Source: Anastatus disparis
Lineage: Eukaryota; Arthropoda; Insecta; Hymenoptera; Eupelmidae
DNA: 64,000 bases
Direction of reading: 5' to 3'
NCBI GenBank assembly: GCA_017163975.1
Contig: JAFFSR010000221.1
Location: forward strand, 186,001 to 250,000
Position 1 is the stretch's first letter. Each line of letters starts with the position of its first letter. The notes under the pieces were generated by a model that saw only the letters and a list, made by a program, of their open reading frames with translations, was not told where the DNA came from and ran no database searches. Shown in pieces: positions 48,640 through 62,479 of the stretch. The position numbers were made by a program, and so were the translations under genes.

Positions 48640-49090
48640 AAGCCAGGCACTATATAAGCGTCCTCTTATCCATCCTGCGCAGCTGGCGTATCATACGTTA
48701 GTACTTAATGCTTGTGCCGTGAGTAGAATAAACCATCCAAGTAATCCATTCCAAATGGATAATTACAATCGGATGCGTTATATAGACAGACTTTAAATAT
48801 ATTCTAACTGTTGGCGTATAACTTTTGTCAATTTTTTTTTTTTTTTGTAAGCTTCCGTTCTTTATATACACATATAACCCCCGCACCATACCGTACATTT
48901 ATACATATGCGATAAAGACACCAGACGAGTATTGCTATTCGATCGACAGTCACGACATACGAAGCGAGGAGAGAATCGCCCGTACGTAGACGCGAGAGAA
49001 ATTTAATACGAGCTTTGACACGTTTAAAGCTTTCAAAGTATTGTACGCGATATATATAATGTGGAGGAGGTATTCAGGCTGTTGGCTATG
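48640..49090. promoter_or_regulatory. Mixed-composition stretch with a TATA-like box, candidate regulatory region
   Basis: CACTATATAAGCG near 48648 precedes a GC-richer segment (CATCCTGCGCAGCTGGCG). Further on, a CpG-bearing stretch (ATCGACAGTCACGACATACG, GAGAATCGCCCGTACGTAGA) stands out at about 48930-49000. No exon borders or reading frame support a gene. Function is unassigned. Confidence 0.2.
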
Positions 49091-49099
49091 CGTCACGCA

Positions 49100-51290
49100 T
49101 GTGAATTAATGTTTTGTTTAATTATTTTCAATTTATTCGACTGGGATTATTGTTAGTTTTTGATGAATTTTCATTGTGGCATTTTATCGATAATAAAGAA
49201 TGGCTCGTTGTGATTGTAATTAAGATTGGATAATTTTTAATTGTAAGTAATTAAATTTTATAATAAAACATAAATTTAAATGTTTTATTTAACAATTATA
49301 AAATACCTTGATTAAATTAAGTTCATACTGAACTTTTGAAAAATTTATTGAATTTCATCACTGTAATTAAATTTTTTAATTAAATGTATGTAATATCGAA
49401 TATTTGAGATACTAAATTTTTTGAAAATATTAATAAATTTGTACAGTCATAATTCGAGTCTCTTTTATGTATTGGAAAGTATAAATTTTAAAATGATGTA
49501 AAACTTATTTCCGTCATATGTACATTAAGTTTCGTTTCGAACTTCGTGTCGAAATGAAAAAAATTTTTTGTAATTTATATAAATGCTTATAAAATCTGAA
49601 AAAAAAACCTTTTTTTTCTAAAACTTGTATAACTATAAAATTCAATAACGGTTTCTAAACTTTCCACAAATAATTTTGAATTTAAAAGGAAAAAAAAAAC
49701 GATTTCCTAAACTTTACACTTGAATGGTCAAGCATCAAATGTAATCTAACGTGAATTACAAATACGCATTTAAAAACGTGTATCGAATGTCAGGTGTAAG
49801 GAAAACATTAGTATTGCGTTCAATTTGAAAAATATATCAAATAGTAATAAAAGTATCATTTTTATATTTATAACGACATTTAAAAGTCAAAATTTTTCGA
49901 ATATTGCATGAAATTACACTAAATTTTTTTCAGATCAAAGTTATTAAACTTGATGGATTTGATGAAACGTACTTGCTAATACATCGAAAAGAAGTTTTAT
50001 CGCTCGGCAATTTACTTTTGCATTTACAATTATATACTTAAGAAATCGTATTACCATTATTTTTTATCGTCCACCCAATTATTTCGCATATTTAAAGTTC
50101 TTATCATCGGTGTACAATTAACAATCATAAATTTTTTGCCAAACAATACCAAAAAAAAGAGAGAGAAAAACAAAAAACGGGTTTGTCTTATTTGCAAAGA
50201 AGACGCGATGAAAAAAAAGGAAAATCAATAATATGGATAATGTATAGTGATCGCAGTTCACATTGTAATTAAATAATCAAAAAATTCGAAAGACAAATTT
50301 TTTAATCCACGATTGTAGTCGACAGTGTTTTTAGTTAATTACACATTCTCGATAAAAGCTTAAGTCTTCTGTTTTTTATTTTATTTTTGTCTTCCAAGCA
50401 ACAATTTTTTCTAAACGCATTTTTTGCCATCACAATAAAAATTACTCAACGTATTCAAATAGTCAATAAGGTATTAAGGGTATACTGGTTTAGCTCATAA
50501 ATTCAACGTCTAAGTAGATATCTCTTCTTATCGCTCGCATTTAAATACTAAATTTACTTTTTATCAGCTAGTTTTTATTTATTCTGCTTTTTTTGCTACT
50601 ATTGAAATTGTCTTTCAATATTTACACTCGATCAACTTCTTTTTTTCCGTCCGAAGCACTTTTTTTCTCCCTATAATAAACTAATAAAGAAAAAAAGAAA
50701 AATAAAGCATCGATTAAAATTAAAATGTCCATTAGAGAGCATTAATATTTCAAAGTATTTGATTTAATTAAACAAAACTAATCTTCGAATCTAAATCTGT
50801 AATTAGAGCCATTTATACAAATCAACGAGCTTTAAAAATAAAGAATAAAGAGAAAAACAAATTCTCTGCCGTACCTCAAACGTAGAGCAAAACTTTCCCA
50901 CGTAGAATTTTTCTCTAATTAAGCCCCAGCTACCAAACAATTAATAAAACTTCTCTAAAAACTCCATGAGCCAAGTATATGCACTTGTTCCATTTCTCTC
51001 TCGAGAGAGAAAGAGAGAAAGAGATAGAGAGGAGAAAACATTAAAATAAAAATAAAATAAATCGTAACCGTTCCTTTCTTTTTAATTCGACAATTCATTC
51101 ACGTAAGAATAAGGTTAAGCAGGAATGAAAATTTATAAGCATTAATAAGGTAAAATAATCGAGTGACATAATGATATAAGACGTACTTAATTAAGTATAA
51201 AGACCCTGTACTTACGTGAATTTCTCATCTGTATGTGTGTACGTATAAACGCGAAATTAACGATAAATTAGTGCTTCGTAAAACTTGCAC
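49100..51290. other. Intronic AT-rich DNA, no gene seen
   Basis: Holds a GA/TC palindrome (TCTCTCTCGAGAGAGA near 50996-51011) and homopolymer tracts. Otherwise nothing recognisable. Confidence 0.4.
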
Positions 51291-51299
51291 TATATGTAC

Positions 51300-51525
51300 A
51301 TACGTACGTACTCATCTCATGTATGTGTGTTCTAAATTAATGTGCCACGCCTTATTGCGGTAATTGTCGTCTAAGATGTATATATTTACACGGTGCTATA
51401 CGCCGAAATAACTATATTACGCTGTATACAGAGAGCCTGTATGCTTGGCGTATATGTGTGCAGTAACGAAGACGAAAATTATATTACGTTACGGCGTTAC
51501 GTCGTTTGCTGTGCAGTAAGAATTA
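51300..51525 (+). promoter_or_regulatory. Complex, CpG-containing patch, candidate conserved non-coding element
   Basis: Non-repetitive sequence (GTGCCACGCCTTATTGCGG, CACGGTGCTATACGCCG, TTACGGCGTTACGTCG) is surrounded by simple AT DNA. A short frame crosses it but becomes a Lys/Glu and then a Phe run at the adjacent A/G and T tracts. I treat it as non-coding. Confidence 0.2.
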
Positions 51526-51625
51526 AGAGAGAGAAAGAGGAAAAAAAGAAGGAAAGAGAAGAAAAAAAAAATTGTAACGGGAATTATTGCACTGACTTCC
51601 TTATGGTTTTATTTGGATTGAGAGA

Positions 51626-51628
<3 letters not shown>

Positions 51629-51655
<27 letters not shown>
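51629..51655 (+). repeat. Long poly(T) tract
   Basis: An uninterrupted run of about 27 T, preceded by an A/G-rich tract 60-90 bp upstream. On the minus strand it could be a retroposon A-tail, but no element body adjoins it. Confidence 0.85.
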
Positions 51656-51656
<1 letters not shown>

Positions 51657-51999
51657 TTTTCCTCCTTTTTTTAAGCAAGGATGATGTATTAAATTGTAGG
51701 TGGGTTAGTAATGAGCGAATTATTTTTAAATATGGCATAACAGCAATTAGGTTACGTATTGGATTGTAGGCTATTTTTTTCATTCTTTTTTTTTATAAAT
51801 GGCATTTCTCGTTGATTTTGGGGTTGACGGAAATTTTGAAACGTTAATTTTACAAAAAATTAAACAGGAATTTTTCTAAAATATGTATTTTTTTAGAGCG
51901 GCAATTATTAAAACATTATGTTTAAAGCGTGCAATTCGCAACGCTTACATGGACATTTATAAGAGTTAAATTCTTCACATAAGCCATTTGTGACGAGTA

Positions 52000-54720
52000 C
52001 TTAAGTTTTTTTTTTTTCAAATCGTTGCATAAATATTTCACAATTAACGTGTAAGTTTAATTTGTTTGATTGCACGTTGATTAATCTTTGTAGATCATCA
52101 AAAAAAAGCGAAGAAGAACAAAAAAGTAAAACCTCATCGTTTAATAATAATCAATACGAGCGTTTTATTTGTAGTTCAATTATGCAGAATAACTCGTTAA
52201 AACTAAGCAATTTTTTATCATGACTCACGAGCGCTAGCGCACACAAAAAATCTAGTTTAAAGCAATAAAAAACAAAAATCACTCTGGATGTGTTACAATA
52301 AAAACGTGTTACTTTTCTGGTTATACAAAATCGCCTGGTTATCGTCTGTAGAAACGTGTCGTACGTTGTAAATTTTAACTACCTGTACACGTAACCAAAT
52401 TTATTCTCTAATTTCTATTGACATTTTTGTTAATATTTCCTTCTTTTTTTTACACTAAACTAGAAAAAAATATATACATTTTTTAAACAATTTTATTATA
52501 ATGACTGCTTCCTTATCTTTTTTTATAACTTTTATTATTATTATTTATCGACACATTTTTTTCTCTCGGAACCTTTCTCTTTCCCTTCAATCAGCATCTC
52601 ACTTGACAAGGCGCGGTCGGAAGTTAACCAAAGCGACATTTACAAGTCTCGAATAAGTAAAAGGCATTATTTCATAAAGGAAGGAAAGAAAAACATAAAG
52701 GTAAAAAAAACTAGTTGAAAAGAGGAGAAAGTTTTTAAAGTCTTTTCTTGGTATACTAAATTAAAACGTTAAATAAGTATAGAAAAAAAAAGAGACGTGC
52801 AATGGAAAATATATGAGTAAATCGACGCGCAATATTACTATCGTGTGCATAAATTTACGCGAAACTATACAATTACGTGACGCAACGGAAGCATCGCGTG
52901 CTTTTATTTCTTTTTTTTTCTTTATTGCACACTATAAAGAAAAATCGGATGTTTTATTTTATCGAATTCAAGCCAAAATTTGAGTTTTTCACGTTTTGTT
53001 TTTTAGTTTTTCGTTAAAAGCTTTTATGCTTTGATGTACGGAAATATTAGATTTTTAATTGAAAAAAAAGAAAAGATGTAAAGAGATGAAATAAAATTTT
53101 AATGGATTTAAATTGTTTGTTGAAGTAAAAAATTGTTTGCTTCGTCAAAAAAAAAACACCGATGCTAGAAGTTTCTGTGTTTGAAGACGATATTTTTTCG
53201 ATTTTTTTAATTTGAGTAATGCAAATTTCATACCTTGCTTCAAAATGTTTAAATTAAGATGTTTGCGATCATATGTGGAAAAAAAAGTTCCTTTATATAA
53301 TGATATTTTAAAAATATGCATAGTTTACACGGAAAGAATTTAATGAATCATTGACACCGTTTTCCATTCACAGTTTAACATTTAGTCTTATAATTGCAAA
53401 AAAATAAAAATAACAATTGTTTATACACACGGAAAACTAAAAACATTTAATCCACTCCATTAAGAAATGGCATAAAAAATTTCGAGAAAAACAAAGTTTT
53501 TTGCGCATCGCTAAATTAATTTCCTTAAATTCCTTTGTATCAAAAGATCTGAAAAAAAAAATTGCGATAAAAAAGAAAAACCCATACGAAGAATTCCTTA
53601 AAAATTAAATATTTTTATTAATTCGATCGTTTAATTATTGACTCGAACGAAAATCTCTATAAATAGCCATGATTAACCAACGACGCTACGGCCACGCGAA
53701 GCCAAAAAGAATTTAAAACTCGCGCTAAGCGAAAGAAGTCGAAGAGAAAAAAACATCGAATTTTTTTATCATTCCAAGCCAAATCAAGCAAATCAAACGA
53801 AAAAGCAAGAAAAAAAAAAGAACGAAGAATCAATGCTGCCCGATTCAGTTAAAATTTGCCAATCAAACATTGCCTTAAACAAACGCTAACCTATATATTG
53901 CGCCATAATGCAACATTGAGAAAATTTTTTCTTCTTTTTCATTCCCTTTTTTGTTGAAAAAAAAAAAAAACGAGGCACGAAACTCAAATCTCTCCATGTT
54001 TATCGCATTATGTCAGCGAAGTAACGTAAAAAGAGACAAAAAAAAAAGAGAGAGAAATGAATAACTGACCCTGAAGATCTTCCTATACAAAACTATTCGT
54101 GCGAGAGGAAAAATCCTCCGAGGTCGTTCGTATATAAAACTTCTTTTACTCCAAATTCTTCATCGCGATGAGCCTTTCATTAAATATGTAGAATTTTTTT
54201 AATTTATTACAGAAGATTGATTTATCAGGACCCTTATTACGCTCGTGTTTACTTTTATTTTTTTCACTTTTTTCCTGTTACGCGCCAAATTGATCGAACG
54301 CGTTATAAAAAATTTTCGTTTCGTCAAATAAAGTTCGGCAAGACAGAAGTTTTAATTGAATTTTCAATGCAAATGGTCGTTATTTTTTAACTTCACTTTC
54401 AAGAGTGGGAGTTTCTTTATCAGAAGAGTTCACGGACGAATTTTTAAAAGTCGCATTGTAAGTGTAATGCGACTATAAATATTAAAAGTCTTGCGCTGCT
54501 GAAAGCTGTTTTGATAAGGAATTAAGTTTTACGACTGGTGTATAATGTCTAAAGTTTGCTCGAAGCAATGTTTATTTTAATTTTTTTCAAATCCAAGTGT
54601 GTAGAATCGGTTTCAATACTATGAAAACGTTTTTACTTTTTTCATTTTATAGAATATTAATTTTACAAACTAAATATTAATTTGTTGAGAACCAATTTTG
54701 AAATGACTAGTTATAAATTT
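52000..54720. other. Intronic AT-rich DNA, no gene seen
   Basis: No coding, RNA or repeat feature beyond homopolymers could be supported. Confidence 0.4.
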
Positions 54721-54726
54721 TTATTT

Positions 54727-54808
54727 ATTTTATTTAATTTTGCTGTATTTATGCTATCATTGCTATGCTAATTAGCTATAGAGGTTTTCAGCGCGTTTGT
54801 GAACAAAA
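54727..54808 (-). repeat. tRNA-derived SINE, copy 7, 5'-truncated
   Basis: The minus strand carries only the 3' part: TTTTGTTCACAAACGCGCTG, AACCTCTATAGCTAATTAGC, ATAGCATAAATACAGC, then an AAATTAAATAAAAT tail. The tRNA-like head and the first half of the body are absent, as expected of incomplete reverse transcription or later deletion. Confidence 0.8.
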
Positions 54809-56143
54809 TTTGTAATATTTTTATTTCAAAATTTTAATATAAAATAACTTTGGTTATTTTAAGCATTTCAAAACGGAAGAGTCGTTAAAAAAAAAATTTA
54901 ATTTCTTTTGAATATTTTACTTATTAAAAATTTTCGAGTCAACTTTATTAAATAAAGATTAAAATTATAGACTCGAAATAAAATGGTTGACGATGATCGT
55001 TCGTTTATTTTTTGTACCGTTCGTTTTTTCTCCTTTTTAATTTTATAATACTTAAATCAAAATCTCATGAATATTAAGTATAAACTGTGCTCCGAAGCAA
55101 CGTCTGAAAATTACTATTTCGTAATAGCGTAAATGATTTGTTGCTTATTATGCGTTTTTTGATGTGTTTTTTGATAAGAGAGAGAGAAAAAAAATGCAAA
55201 TGCAAATGATGCTCAAGATTAAGCTTCGGATTGACCAATCAACTCGAAAAAATTTTCTCATATTATTTCTCAAAACTCATCTTATTTCTAAACGCCAAAT
55301 TATTTTCACACCGTGTATTAGCGATTCTCTATTTTTCTTTCGACTTGTTAAATTCGTACTTTCGCATATTCGTAAAACCACAAAACTTATTTTCCTCAAC
55401 CTAATTCTCATCGTAACGTTGCTGAAAATCTAAATGATTTTTATCGTTACTTTAGTTTTAAAAGAATCAATTGATAAAAGTTTAATATTTTTCTATTAAA
55501 AAATAACATAAAATTTAATTATAAATTTCTGCAATCAAAACATTATCATTAGAAACAAGCCAACAGCCTCGAAATGTTAATAAAGCTCCATTAACATTTC
55601 TAAAAGCAAGTGAACTTGCATCATTCAACTCATGCGTAAGCCACCTGCTACGAAGCACAATCCGTAACGTGTATTAAAAAAAAAGAAAAAGAAACAACCA
55701 AACGCGTACGCTTCTATATAGCCATGAGCAATGTAGTAACGTTTAAAAGCGCGCGAATCCAATCAGCGCTTAGGAACTCGCTTCAACAGACATATCGAAC
55801 GAACGGTAAACGTTAAAGAAGCTAAGAAAGTTTATTCATACGTATGCGTACATGTGTCTGTACGTGTGTATGTGTTTTTAAGGTGGGTACAGATGATCTT
55901 ATAAGCTTAAAGACTAGATCTCCTATGGGTTTGTATGTTTATCGTGACGTCATCGACGTGCCAGTGCAGCATTAGAATTTTTTTTATTATTAAGGTTCAC
56001 AATGGAGTTAGCAAGTGTCGGTAAAGATCTAAGATATTGTAATATCATAGAATTCTTGTAGAAATTTGATTGTATGAAGGCGTAACCATCTATTGATTAT
56101 TTCAAATTCAAATTAATTTTTTTTCAATAATCAAAAGTTTATC

Positions 56144-56144
<1 letters not shown>

Positions 56145-56186
<42 letters not shown>
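56145..56186 (+). repeat. (TA)n microsatellite
   Basis: An uninterrupted TA dinucleotide run of about 42 bp. Likely length-polymorphic. Confidence 0.95.
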
Positions 56187-56192
<6 letters not shown>

Positions 56193-57556
56193 ATTATTAT
56201 TATGATAAAATTAATAATTATTGAAAAAACTTGTACTGAAAAATTTCAAGTCCACGGGTAAGAAAATATTTTGGTTTTTTTTTTCCATCGAAATGATTCA
56301 AACAAAAATACACAACAAAGTTTTTAATTTATTAATCATCGAAACATGTGTAAATAAGATACACACAATTATCTTTTAATGATTAACAAAGTAAAAATTT
56401 CGCGATATTATTATTAGTACTTTATCCGCCGATATGTTTATCATAACTGTTCGAATGAGCATATCTTTTTTAACGATCTTGCCCCTTTGTTTATCAAAAT
56501 TATTCAAAATAACATTGTAATCCATATTAAAAAAAGAGAGAAAGAAAGAAGAAATTTAAAACGAAAAATTTTCATGCGCGTACTGTATACTTAAGCTTCG
56601 AGTGCACTTTGCTATATCAAAAGAAAATCTTCTATCATAACGTAGCAACGTTATCCTTAAATCCGATGCTTTATTCATAGACAATCTCACCTCGTACACA
56701 TCTCCTTGCGTATCCATTCTTCTTCTTCTCATTTTACTTTATTTTCATCTCGTAGACACGTTATATACAGCTAGTTTTCGCTCATAACCTTTAAATCTAA
56801 CATCGGCTCTGCGCATCTAAACTTTCTTTATAACAGCACCCGCACTCCTTTCAAAGCGTATTAAAAAGATAGATCTGCAAAACTTTTGCTCGTCTTTGTG
56901 TGCGTGTGCATGTATTAAAAACGTTTTTCCGTTATCGCTGCTCGATGAACCGTGCCTACAATTGTATAATTTTACCAAAGTTTCTTTTCATTTTTCACAT
57001 CATTGCACTTTTTAGTATACAACCGGTGCCTTTTTACTTTTTTTTCTCCGGATAAATTGTCGATCGAAGGAAAATTTAAAAGTTTGGAAAATTAACGTCG
57101 AGAAGATGATGTTATTTTCAAATTGAAGTTTTAGAAACGTCGGAGGGACTGTAAAACCGTAAGATAGGTTATTTTCATATCAGCTTTTTATTATCAAACC
57201 TTATACATATGAACGCTTGATTATTCTTGAAAATTTCATCTATAATAGACGTAATTGGAATTTTCGAAATTTAAATTTCCGTCAAAAACAAAAGTCCAGA
57301 AAATGTAACTTTTTTCAAAGGCTGAAAAATGATTAAAATGAAAAAAAAAAGAAGTTGGGTTAATAGCATATCCTATGCATAAACGATTTCTCCAACGCGG
57401 TGGGCACATTATTTGCAATTTAGTTAAAAAGTCTTGAGTAATCAAGTTCTTACAGTATATTTATTACAGTAAGCTCTTAAATTATACTAACTCGCTTATT
57501 ATGTATACGTATCAGAATAAGACATTATAAACAACAGTTTTTTTTTTCTTCTTTTT

Positions 57557-57560
<4 letters not shown>

Positions 57561-57594
<34 letters not shown>
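57561..57594 (+). repeat. (TA)n microsatellite
   Basis: An uninterrupted TA run of about 34 bp following a T/C-rich tract. Confidence 0.95.
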
Positions 57595-57600
<6 letters not shown>

Positions 57601-60600
57601 AAAGTCTTATGATTTAAGTACATAACGGTGCCTCGATTGAAGTGAAAAAAAGGAAAAGAAAAATATATGTGCCGATTAATGTTTAAATAACCAAAGCGAT
57701 ATAATGAGATTGAAATATATGGATCATTGATATCGTCGTCATTGTTATTTTAATTAATGGTTTTTATGGTATTAGTTGGATGTATTAAAATTTTCTGAGA
57801 AACTTTATGTATGGGCGATCCATTAATTATGTTTTATTCTTTATGAATTTAATACTGTTTATGATTATTAAGTAATATTGCTGTATCATTATGATGGTTA
57901 TACAACTATTTTGTACTTTGTGTGTCATAAATTTTAATTTAAGTTAAAGTGAAATGATTTGCAATTAATTTTTTAAAATAAAAAATCATTTATTTTTAAC
58001 TAAATTGTTAATATTTTGAAAGTCTTGACGTACTTCCCTTTTGCTGACATTATCTGATAAATTCCTTTTCAAACATATTCTGTTTAAAATAGAATACCTT
58101 CCGATAATACAGATAATGTACCAGACGAACGTCAAACATGGACAGATGTTGTGCCTAACTGCGATTTAACTTTTTATTATATTTCTATAATCCCTTGAAT
58201 ATCGATGAATAAATTTGTAAATAAATTAAAATTATACTTCGCCCTGATAATCATTAATTTTCGATTTACAAATCAAAACGGTACACTCAAAACTATCATT
58301 AAAATAACCTTATTTACTTTCAAAGACAAACTTTTTTATAATGGTAAAACCACAAAAGAAAATAACGTTATGTTTCTTTTTTTTTTCAAACCAAAGCTCA
58401 TTATCATGTAATCGAATTCTATTTTTAAAAAAAAATTCTATTGTGCAGCTTCACTCGTTTTTGTGATCCGGCATATGATTCTGCGTAAAAATTTATTCAT
58501 GATTTATAGCTTGCTAAGTGTAAAATGTTACCGAGTTGAAAAAAAAAAATTCTTTTATTCTTCTCTTGAACAAAACCTTAACACTCGCATATCTCAGTTG
58601 TCATAAAAATGTATTGTTATAAAAGAGACGGAAAAAATGTGTCCATAGATTTTTCTAGCATTCTCGGTCCATTAGCTAATTTTTCCAGGAAGAAAAATCT
58701 TGCTAATGGGCGTACCCTTTATTCCACATACACGCAGTTAAACTTCACGGCTCACGAATTTCCATTACTCCTGATAAACGAATCGTGTTAAATATTACGG
58801 TGGAGAGGTAAATTTTTTCTCTTCCTTTTTTTTAAAAACAAAAAGAAGAGAAAAAAAATGGTTTATTTAGTTGATTTTCCTGTTTTATTATTACGAAACA
58901 AAAGGGGGAAAAAAGCGTTGAATAAAAAATTACTCGGTTTATTAAGTGAGGCTCTTTTGACGTATTCAGGTAAAGCGCGCTTGTAAATATCCGAGAGGTG
59001 TGCGTTATGAAATTTTTGCGTTTGGTTAACCGGGTAATTAAGTTTATTTTGCTCGAGCGTAATTTTACAAATTGTCATTTTTTTTTTCGCATAAATATTT
59101 GCACAAACTTTATTGTCTTTAACAGGAAAAATGTCATTGTTTTTAGCAATTTTTTTTTTCTTGAAAATCTATTTCTGGTCGTATTTTTGTTAACTTTTAG
59201 ATTAATATCTAATAACAATTGTTACTTTTTATAAAATCAATTTTTTTTATTAAAGTCATTATAGTTTTATACGTCTATGACTAATAAAATTTTAATAATA
59301 TTTTAATAATATCGATAAATTTCAGATTATTTTCAATAAATAAATCTCATAAAGTAAACAACTTTTTGATTGAAAATCGGATATTTTAAGCTAAGATACA
59401 TTTTCGATCAATAATTGATTCATCAATACTTTGGCAAGTTTCAAAACACCATTATTTCGACTTTGATCAATCATAATTCTCATTTTGTAACCCCTGCCAT
59501 TGTTTGACGTAATCTTACAAAATAATCGCAGACAAATTCGTCTCCATTAAATCCCATTTCTTTATTACATCAATTCAAAACCCGAAACCTCTAATTGTAA
59601 CAAATTTCCCTTTGGCCATCGGAGTTCATTATTCGTCCTAAAATAATCGAATAACTTGAAAATAACAATTTTGTTTATCGAAACGAAATAACAAATGAAA
59701 ATCATATTAAAATGGTCAAAAAATGAAAAAAAATAAAAGAACAATCACGACGAAAATTATCGCATTAGCTAAACTAGCTTTCTTCACGAGCGCGTGTAGT
59801 GGCCATTGTCCCCTTTTAACGACACTGTCTCTATATATATGTATCTATACAATTTCGAAAGCTTATACAAGCAGATTATTTAAGTGAGCATCGTATTAAA
59901 GAAAAAAAAATAACAGAAACGATCTCTAAAACCTCTCCTTTTTTCGTAATGCCCGTTTCGTATTTTCGGTTTTCTCAATGTCGAAAGAGATTTAACTTTT
60001 GAGCTTCTTCCGGGACATTTAAATTTAAATTTCTTTTTCTAGCAAATTTCATATATATTTGAGCGTTATGTATATACATTCATATACGTAAATATTAAAA
60101 GCAATCGAAATGAAACGTATAAAAAAGTATAGAAAAGTTTTTTCATTTTTTGATTCATCAGAGAAAAATTGTTTTCGAAGAAAAAGTAATATACGGGAAA
60201 AAGTTTGGTGATTGAGATAATCTCGTAAAAATGTTATTTTCTGTATTTTGACGATACCTTAATAATGTTTTTGATGGATTATTGATCAATTTTTCATGAA
60301 TATTTCATTCGTGAATTCATTAATGGAAATGTATATTTTGAAATATTTTTTATTTACATAAAAGAGCGCCATACTACTTGAAGATATTAGATTTTTGAAG
60401 TTCAAAAAACTTATTATAAAAGAATAAAGTATCTTTATAATTTTTGAAAAATTTTATTAATAATATAATCTTATCTTAGGAAGGATTAACTTCATGTAAT
60501 TTAGATTTAAAAATTATCAGTTTAACATATGGGCTCTATATTATAACTTTCAATATTAAACTCCGCGTATGAAATATTTTATAAAAAACGAAATTCAATT

Positions 60601-62319
60601 TTCTATTATAGATAAATTTATGTAACGGAAACTATAAAAAAGTGATAATTAAGAATAACGATACGTTCATCATAAACTAAATATCTTTGTGGTATCATAA
60701 AGCCATTAATAATCAAAATACTTTACTAGATTCATTAATGTCAAATGCTCTTTACGTTAATGTGTATTGTATATTATTTTAACGATTTTCAGTCTACACG
60801 TGAATAAAGTCACGTAGATTCGTTTGTTTTTTCACGATAAAACGGAAAAACGAATTCTAATTAGTATTCATAAATAACTAAATTACCAAATTTAATATAC
60901 TAGAGTATACTCAATACCAAATTATTCAATCCAATATTAAATACTTAGTAAACAATGCTAAACAGCTTAATCCAATTTATCTAATTAATAACGTTGACAT
61001 AAAGCAGTAAATAAAAACTTGCTATCGAGGCACATTCGTGCTTCTATAAAAAAAAGACTGCACGTTTTTAATTTCACGAAAAAATGTTGAACTAAAATTA
61101 CTTTTGATTCAAAACTCTAAAATTCTTTATTTGATTAAATTTTTCATCAAATCCTGGTACATTACTGTCTAAAAATAAAATTTCACCCTACAGCAATATA
61201 CAGCACCTGATATCAACGCTTCATAATCCCTCGATAAATATTTACCAATAGCGACAATGAAAAAGTCAATCTATACACACATACGTGCTCCTGCAATACG
61301 TGAGCAATAAAAAAAAGAGTAAGCTAAAAGAAAATCAATGTGTGTATAGAAATTGCTAGATAACTAATAGACTACTAATTAAATAGTTATCTTTCTCTCT
61401 AACCTCCATAAACTCTTCTTTTTTAATCCCGTTAATTGTCGTGTTAAAAAAATTAACCAAGCCGTTGCGTGTACGTATATACGCACACACACACATACAC
61501 CTGGTTCATAAAACGTATATTGTATATTAGATGCGAAAAGTTACGGTATATCAACGCGTGCACGCGCTTGCACGCATTCAGAACGGTTTCGCTCACGGTG
61601 ATTCTTTTTTTTTTCTTCTTCTTTTTGCACGTGTGTATATACGTACACGCATGTGTACGTATATAACGCAAAAGTCTTAGGTCAAGTATCTTCTTTCCAC
61701 TTTTTTTTTCTTCATTGTGTTGTTTTGCATTATAAAGGGCTTAAGCCATAAGCTCTCGTCTAATATGGAAATTGACGTATACGCCAACTGTCATTTTCAT
61801 GCATTCAAGAGGTGACGAGGTGTATAAGCAACGTTTATATACATGTATTTTTTTTTCTTTTTCTTCTTTTCTTCTACTTTTTTGCATAAATCACGCGCGA
61901 GGAATGATTATTCATGCGGTTTTATCAAGTATGGTTAATATAGTGGTAATGCGGTTGAATAAAATTAAATTAAATTGTTGATAATAATGCTTGATTTATC
62001 CTTTATACGGGACGAAGAGAAAGAGAGTGGAAGAAAAAAAGAACGGCGTTTGTTGAGGCGTAATTAAAAGGGATGCGATCAGTTAGATTTTTATTATGTG
62101 TATTGCGATTTATTGCTCTTTTACAGTTTATCGAACGTCTTTGGCTTCCGGCTGGAGAGAAACGTTCATGAAATTGTTTTAATAATTTAATTGATGGATA
62201 TTATTTTTGAAAAAAAATATGCGGAGATGCAAATACTAAACAAATAATTTTTTACAGTTTTTATTATTTTTTGTTATTGTTTTTTTTATAAAAATATAAA
62301 TTTATGCAATGAACTAATT

Positions 62320-62350
62320 TTTGTTTGTTTTTTTCTGTTTCAGGTGAGTT
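62320..62350 (+). promoter_or_regulatory. Candidate recursive-splicing ratchet point RP2 (zero-length exon)
   Basis: A T-rich tract ends in TTTTTTCTGTTTCAG and is followed immediately by GTGAGTT, the same fused acceptor/donor heptamer as at 39,864. The junction is 62343/62344, 22.5 kb beyond RP1. No open frame of note starts here, so a zero-length exon fits better than a cassette exon. Confidence 0.55.
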
Positions 62351-62479
62351 GAGTTTTTTGGCCCACAAAAATCAAACCAAACAACGACTGATGCATGAGT
62401 AAAAGTAAAAAACATTCATTTTAATGCTTACAAATTTTTTACTATTAAAAAAACACAATAAAAACAAATTCTTTTGGTT

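Larger units (their letters stand above)
54820..62310. other. Intronic AT-rich DNA, no gene seen
   Basis: Contains two long (TA)n tracts (listed separately) and a CA repeat and CpG-bearing patch near 61480-61660. Several short frames (for example 55164-55433) follow A/T runs and have no family features. No exon recognised. Confidence 0.4.
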
